Positions 11,917-14,514 of a DNA stretch of 14,514 nucleotides are shown piece by piece. The stretch is from Hyphomicrobiales bacterium (GTDB lineage: Bacteria; Pseudomonadota; Alphaproteobacteria; Rhizobiales; S144-23). Position 1 is the stretch's first letter. Every line of letters begins with the position of its first letter. Both the position numbers and the translations under genes were made by a program. Under the pieces are notes generated by a model. That model was not told the origin of the DNA, did not search any database, and worked only from the letters and a program-made list of their open reading frames with translations. Location: positions 1-14,514 of the forward strand of contig WGBL01000258.1 of assembly GCA_015494375.1 (NCBI GenBank), written 5' to 3'.

Positions 11917-14514
11917 TCAGGCGAGCATTCGTGTAACGATATCATAGACATCGCGCGAAAGTGTCTTGCGCCTGGCGATGCGGCGCAGCTGCTGGCGGGC
12001 GAGACGCTGGCGCACGGGCTCGAGCACCTTCCAACTCTTGAAGGCGCTCAGGAGACGGGCCGCCAACTGCGGGTTGAAGCGGTCGATCTCGAGCACCCGC
12101 TCGGCGACGAAGGCATAGCCCGCGCCGTCGGGACGGTGGAACTGGAGCGGGTTGGACATGGCAAACGCGCCCACGAGCGCCCGCACCTTGTTGGGGTTGC
12201 GGATCGAAAAGAGCTCGTGGCGGGTGAGCGCCGCAACCGTCTCGAGTGTCTCGGGCAGCGCCGAGATGGCCTGGAACGCAAACCACTTGTCGATGACGAT
12301 ATGATCGTCCTTGAAACGGCGATAGAAGTCGGTGAGCGCCCGCTCCCGCTCGGGGCCCTTGATATCGACAAGTAGGCCAAGGGCGGCCGTGCGCTCGGTC
12401 ATCGAGCGGGCGCGGGCATAGTGCCGCGCGACCCGCGCCACCTCGGCCTTTCGGCCCGTGGCCGCCAGGAGCTGCAGGACCGCAGCCCCAAGGGCGCGGC
12501 GGCCTGCGCTCGCCGCATCGGGACTGTAGGGCCCCGGCGTTGCCGCGGCCTCATAGGCGGCAACCAGGGGGTGGTAGAGGGCCCTGGCCACGAGCGCCAT
12601 GAGCCGGCGCCGAGCGCGATGGATGGCGCCCGGATCGACGTCGCGCCCAATATGGCGGGCGATCTCCGCCTCGCTCGGAAGCGTAAGCAAGCGCGCCCTG
12701 TAGGCGGGCTCGAGCGCCTCATCGGCGAGCAGTTCGCCCAGGGTGCGGGCGTAGGCGAGGCCGGGGCGGGCCTGCTTGCCGGCCCTTATCGCCGCGGTGA
12801 TGCGGCTCGCCAGCCGAAGCGCCAGAGTCTCGGCCGCCTGCCAACGGTTGTAGAGATCGCTGTCGTGGCCCATGAGGAAAAGGAGCTCGCCGTCGCTGAG
12901 GTCGATGGTGAGATTGACGGGCGCCGAGAAGCCGCGCAGCAGCGAGGGCACCGGCCGGGCCGGGACATCGACAAAGCGAAAGCTCTGGCGCCGCCGGGTG
13001 AGGTGGAGCACGCCATCGGCCACGCGCTCGCCACCGGCAAGCTTGAGCGGCAGGTCGCGGCCATCAGGTCCCACGAGGCCGAGCGCAAGCGGAATATGGA
13101 GCGGCCTCTTGCGCGCCTGGCCGGGCGTCGGCAGCAGCACCTGCTCGACATCGAGCATCGCCGCCCGGGCCTTCGGGTCGTACGTGAACCTCGCCACGAG
13201 CTCCGGTGTGCCGGCCTGGCGATACCACTGCATGAACTGCGCGAGATCGCAGCCGGTCGCATCCTCAAAGCAGGCGATGAACGCCTCAACCGTCGTCGCC
13301 TCACCGTCGTGGCGCTCGAAATAGAGGTCCATGCCCTTGCGGAACCCCTCATCGCCCACAATGGTGCGGATCATCCGGCACAGCTCGGCCCCCTTCTGAT
13401 AGACCGTTGCCGTGTAGAAGTTGTTGATCTCGATATATTTCTCGGGCCGAACCGGGTGGGCGAGCGGGCCTGCATCCTCGGGGAACTGATGCGCCTTGAG
13501 GCGGCGCACGTCGTCGATGCGCTGGACGACGCCCGAGCGCACATCGGCCGAGAACTCCTGGTCGCGGAAAACCGTCAGGCCCTCCTTGAGACAGAGCTGG
13601 AACCAGTCGCGACAGGTGATGCGGTTGCCCGTCCAGTTGTGGAAGTACTCATGTGCGATGACCGATTCGATGGCGGCATAGGTCTCGTCGGTGGCGGTCT
13701 CAGGGCTCGCCAGGATGAGCTTGTCGTTGAAGATGTTGAGGCCCTTGTTCTCCATCGCGCCCATGTTGAAGTCTGAGACCGCGACGATCATGAAGGTGTC
13801 GAGGTCGTACTCGCGGCCGAACTTTTCCTCATCCCAGCGCATGGCCCGCTTGAGGCATTCCATCGCCCAAGCGCAACGGTCCTCCTTGCCGGGCTCGACA
13901 TAGATCTCGAGCCTCACGCGGCGCCCGGACATGGTGACAAAGCGGTCGCGCACGACGGCCAGATCGCCGCCCACGAGCGCAAACAGATAGGAGGGCTTGG
14001 GGTGGGGATCATGCCAGAGCGCAAAATGCCGCCCGCCAGCGAGCCGGCCGCGGGCCAGGCGATTGCCGTTCGACAGCAGGATGGGTGCCTCGTCGCGATG
14101 GGCCTCGATGCGGGTCTCATAGACCGCGAGCACGTCGGGGCGGTCGAGGAAATAGCTGAGGCGACGAAAGCCCTGGGCCTCGCATTGGGTGCAATAGATA
14201 CCGCGCGAGCGATAAAGCCCCGAAAGCGCCTTGTTGGCGCTCGGGTTGCAGACGCTGGTGATCTCGAGCGTAAAGGCGCGGTCGGGAATATCGTGAATGA
14301 TGAGCGCCTGGCTCGTGAGCTCATAGGCCTCAGAGCCCAGACGGCGGCCGGAAAGCTTGATGGCTTCGAGGGCGAGCCCCTCGCCATCGAGCACCAGCGT
14401 GCGGGCGGGCATTGGCGATTGCGCGGCCGGGTTGGGGCGCACTTTGAGCCGTGCGCGCACGCGCGTCGCCTCCGGGTCGAGCGCAATGTCGAGTGCGACA
14501 CGCTCGATGAGATG
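11917..14514 (-). CDS. pepN: Aminopeptidase N (M1 family), 5' end outside the window
   Basis: This is a zinc metallopeptidase that removes N-terminal residues from peptides in the cytosol. The visible part is 865 residues, in frame from the window edge (H-L-I-E-R-V-A-L-D) to the TGA at 11917. The E. coli enzyme has about 870 residues, so roughly 20-30 N-terminal residues are missing. The exopeptidase motif G-A-M-E-N-K-G is encoded near 13750. The zinc motif H-E-Y-F-H-N-W is at 13633-13653, and the third zinc ligand is Glu in the following K-E-G-L-T-V-F-R-D. The C-terminal helical domain is complete. The combination H-E-Y-F-H-N-W-T-G-N-R is typical of the bacterial PepN subfamily. The long plus-strand frame opposite it is a shadow. 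Confidence 0.97.
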   Translation of the reverse strand, partial: HLIERVALDIALDPEATRVRARLKVRPNPAAQSPMPARTLVLDGEGLALEAIKLSGRRLGSEAYELTSQALIIHDIPDRAFTLEITSVCNPSANKALSGLYRSRGIYCTQCEAQGFRRLSYFLDRPDVLAVYETRIEAHRDEAPILLSNGNRLARGRLAGGRHFALWHDPHPKPSYLFALVGGDLAVVRDRFVTMSGRRVRLEIYVEPGKEDRCAWAMECLKRAMRWDEEKFGREYDLDTFMIVAVSDFNMGAMENKGLNIFNDKLILASPETATDETYAAIESVIAHEYFHNWTGNRITCRDWFQLCLKEGLTVFRDQEFSADVRSGVVQRIDDVRRLKAHQFPEDAGPLAHPVRPEKYIEINNFYTATVYQKGAELCRMIRTIVGDEGFRKGMDLYFERHDGEATTVEAFIACFEDATGCDLAQFMQWYRQAGTPELVARFTYDPKARAAMLDVEQVLLPTPGQARKRPLHIPLALGLVGPDGRDLPLKLAGGERVADGVLHLTRRRQSFRFVDVPARPVPSLLRGFSAPVNLTIDLSDGELLFLMGHDSDLYNRWQAAETLALRLASRITAAIRAGKQARPGLAYARTLGELLADEALEPAYRARLLTLPSEAEIARHIGRDVDPGAIHRARRRLMALVARALYHPLVAAYEAAATPGPYSPDAASAGRRALGAAVLQLLAATGRKAEVARVARHYARARSMTERTAALGLLVDIKGPERERALTDFYRRFKDDHIVIDKWFAFQAISALPETLETVAALTRHELFSIRNPNKVRALVGAFAMSNPLQFHRPDGAGYAFVAERVLEIDRFNPQLAARLLSAFKSWKVLEPVRQRLARQQLRRIARRKTLSRDVYDIVTRMLA

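Noticed and set aside
12421..13776. Long plus-strand reading frame (451 residues)
   Set aside because: It is antisense to pepN, with no recognisable domain and Arg/Ala/Glu-rich shadow composition.

Overview
This is a GC-rich window with dense coding, mostly on the minus strand. It looks chromosomal and alphaproteobacterial, probably Hyphomicrobiales-like. The reasons are a DUF2865 secreted protein (a family I associate with that order), a CadR/PbrR-type MerR regulator in a style common in alphaproteobacteria, and a HisKA domain closest to PleC/DivJ-type kinases. This placement is inference. I see no transposase, integrase, IS end, tRNA, rRNA or CRISPR array. The mercury genes share the base composition of their neighbours, so nothing in view marks a recent arrival.

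Layout. (1) Positions 178-2947, minus: an HSDL2-like short-chain dehydrogenase overlaps a Nudix hydrolase by 4 bp; after a gap filled with minisatellites comes a DUF3179 protein. (2) Positions 3146-4138, minus: a secreted DUF2865 protein. (3) Positions 4492-7319, minus: a mercury-resistance operon merT-merP-merF-merA. A MerR-family regulator is divergent from it (7564-7992, plus), and a MerR-type promoter with a 19-bp spacer lies between them. (4) Positions 8187-10708, minus: a second operon of a canonical three-cysteine MerR, an outer-membrane beta-barrel protein and a membrane-anchored six-bladed NHL propeller. It lies behind a promoter that closely resembles the Tn501/Tn21 mer operator. (5) Positions 11199-11600, minus: a stand-alone HisKA domain with no ATPase domain. 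(6) Positions 11917-14514, minus: aminopeptidase N, running off the right edge.

How the genes work together. MerP binds Hg(II) in the periplasm and passes it to the inner-membrane carriers MerT and MerF, and cytosolic MerA reduces it to Hg(0). No merB, merC, merD or merE is visible. The two MerR-type regulators differ in cysteine spacing and have different operators. The better mer operator is not in front of merTPFA but in front of the regulator/barrel/NHL operon. I therefore propose that the barrel and NHL proteins form a mercury-inducible envelope module; this is the best candidate here for something undescribed.

A second theme is short tandem duplications with unit lengths of 9, 11, 13, 17, 18, 20, 21 and 44 bp. 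They occur in most gaps and also inside merP, the HisKA gene and the translation start region of the barrel gene, where they alter protein sequence or initiation.
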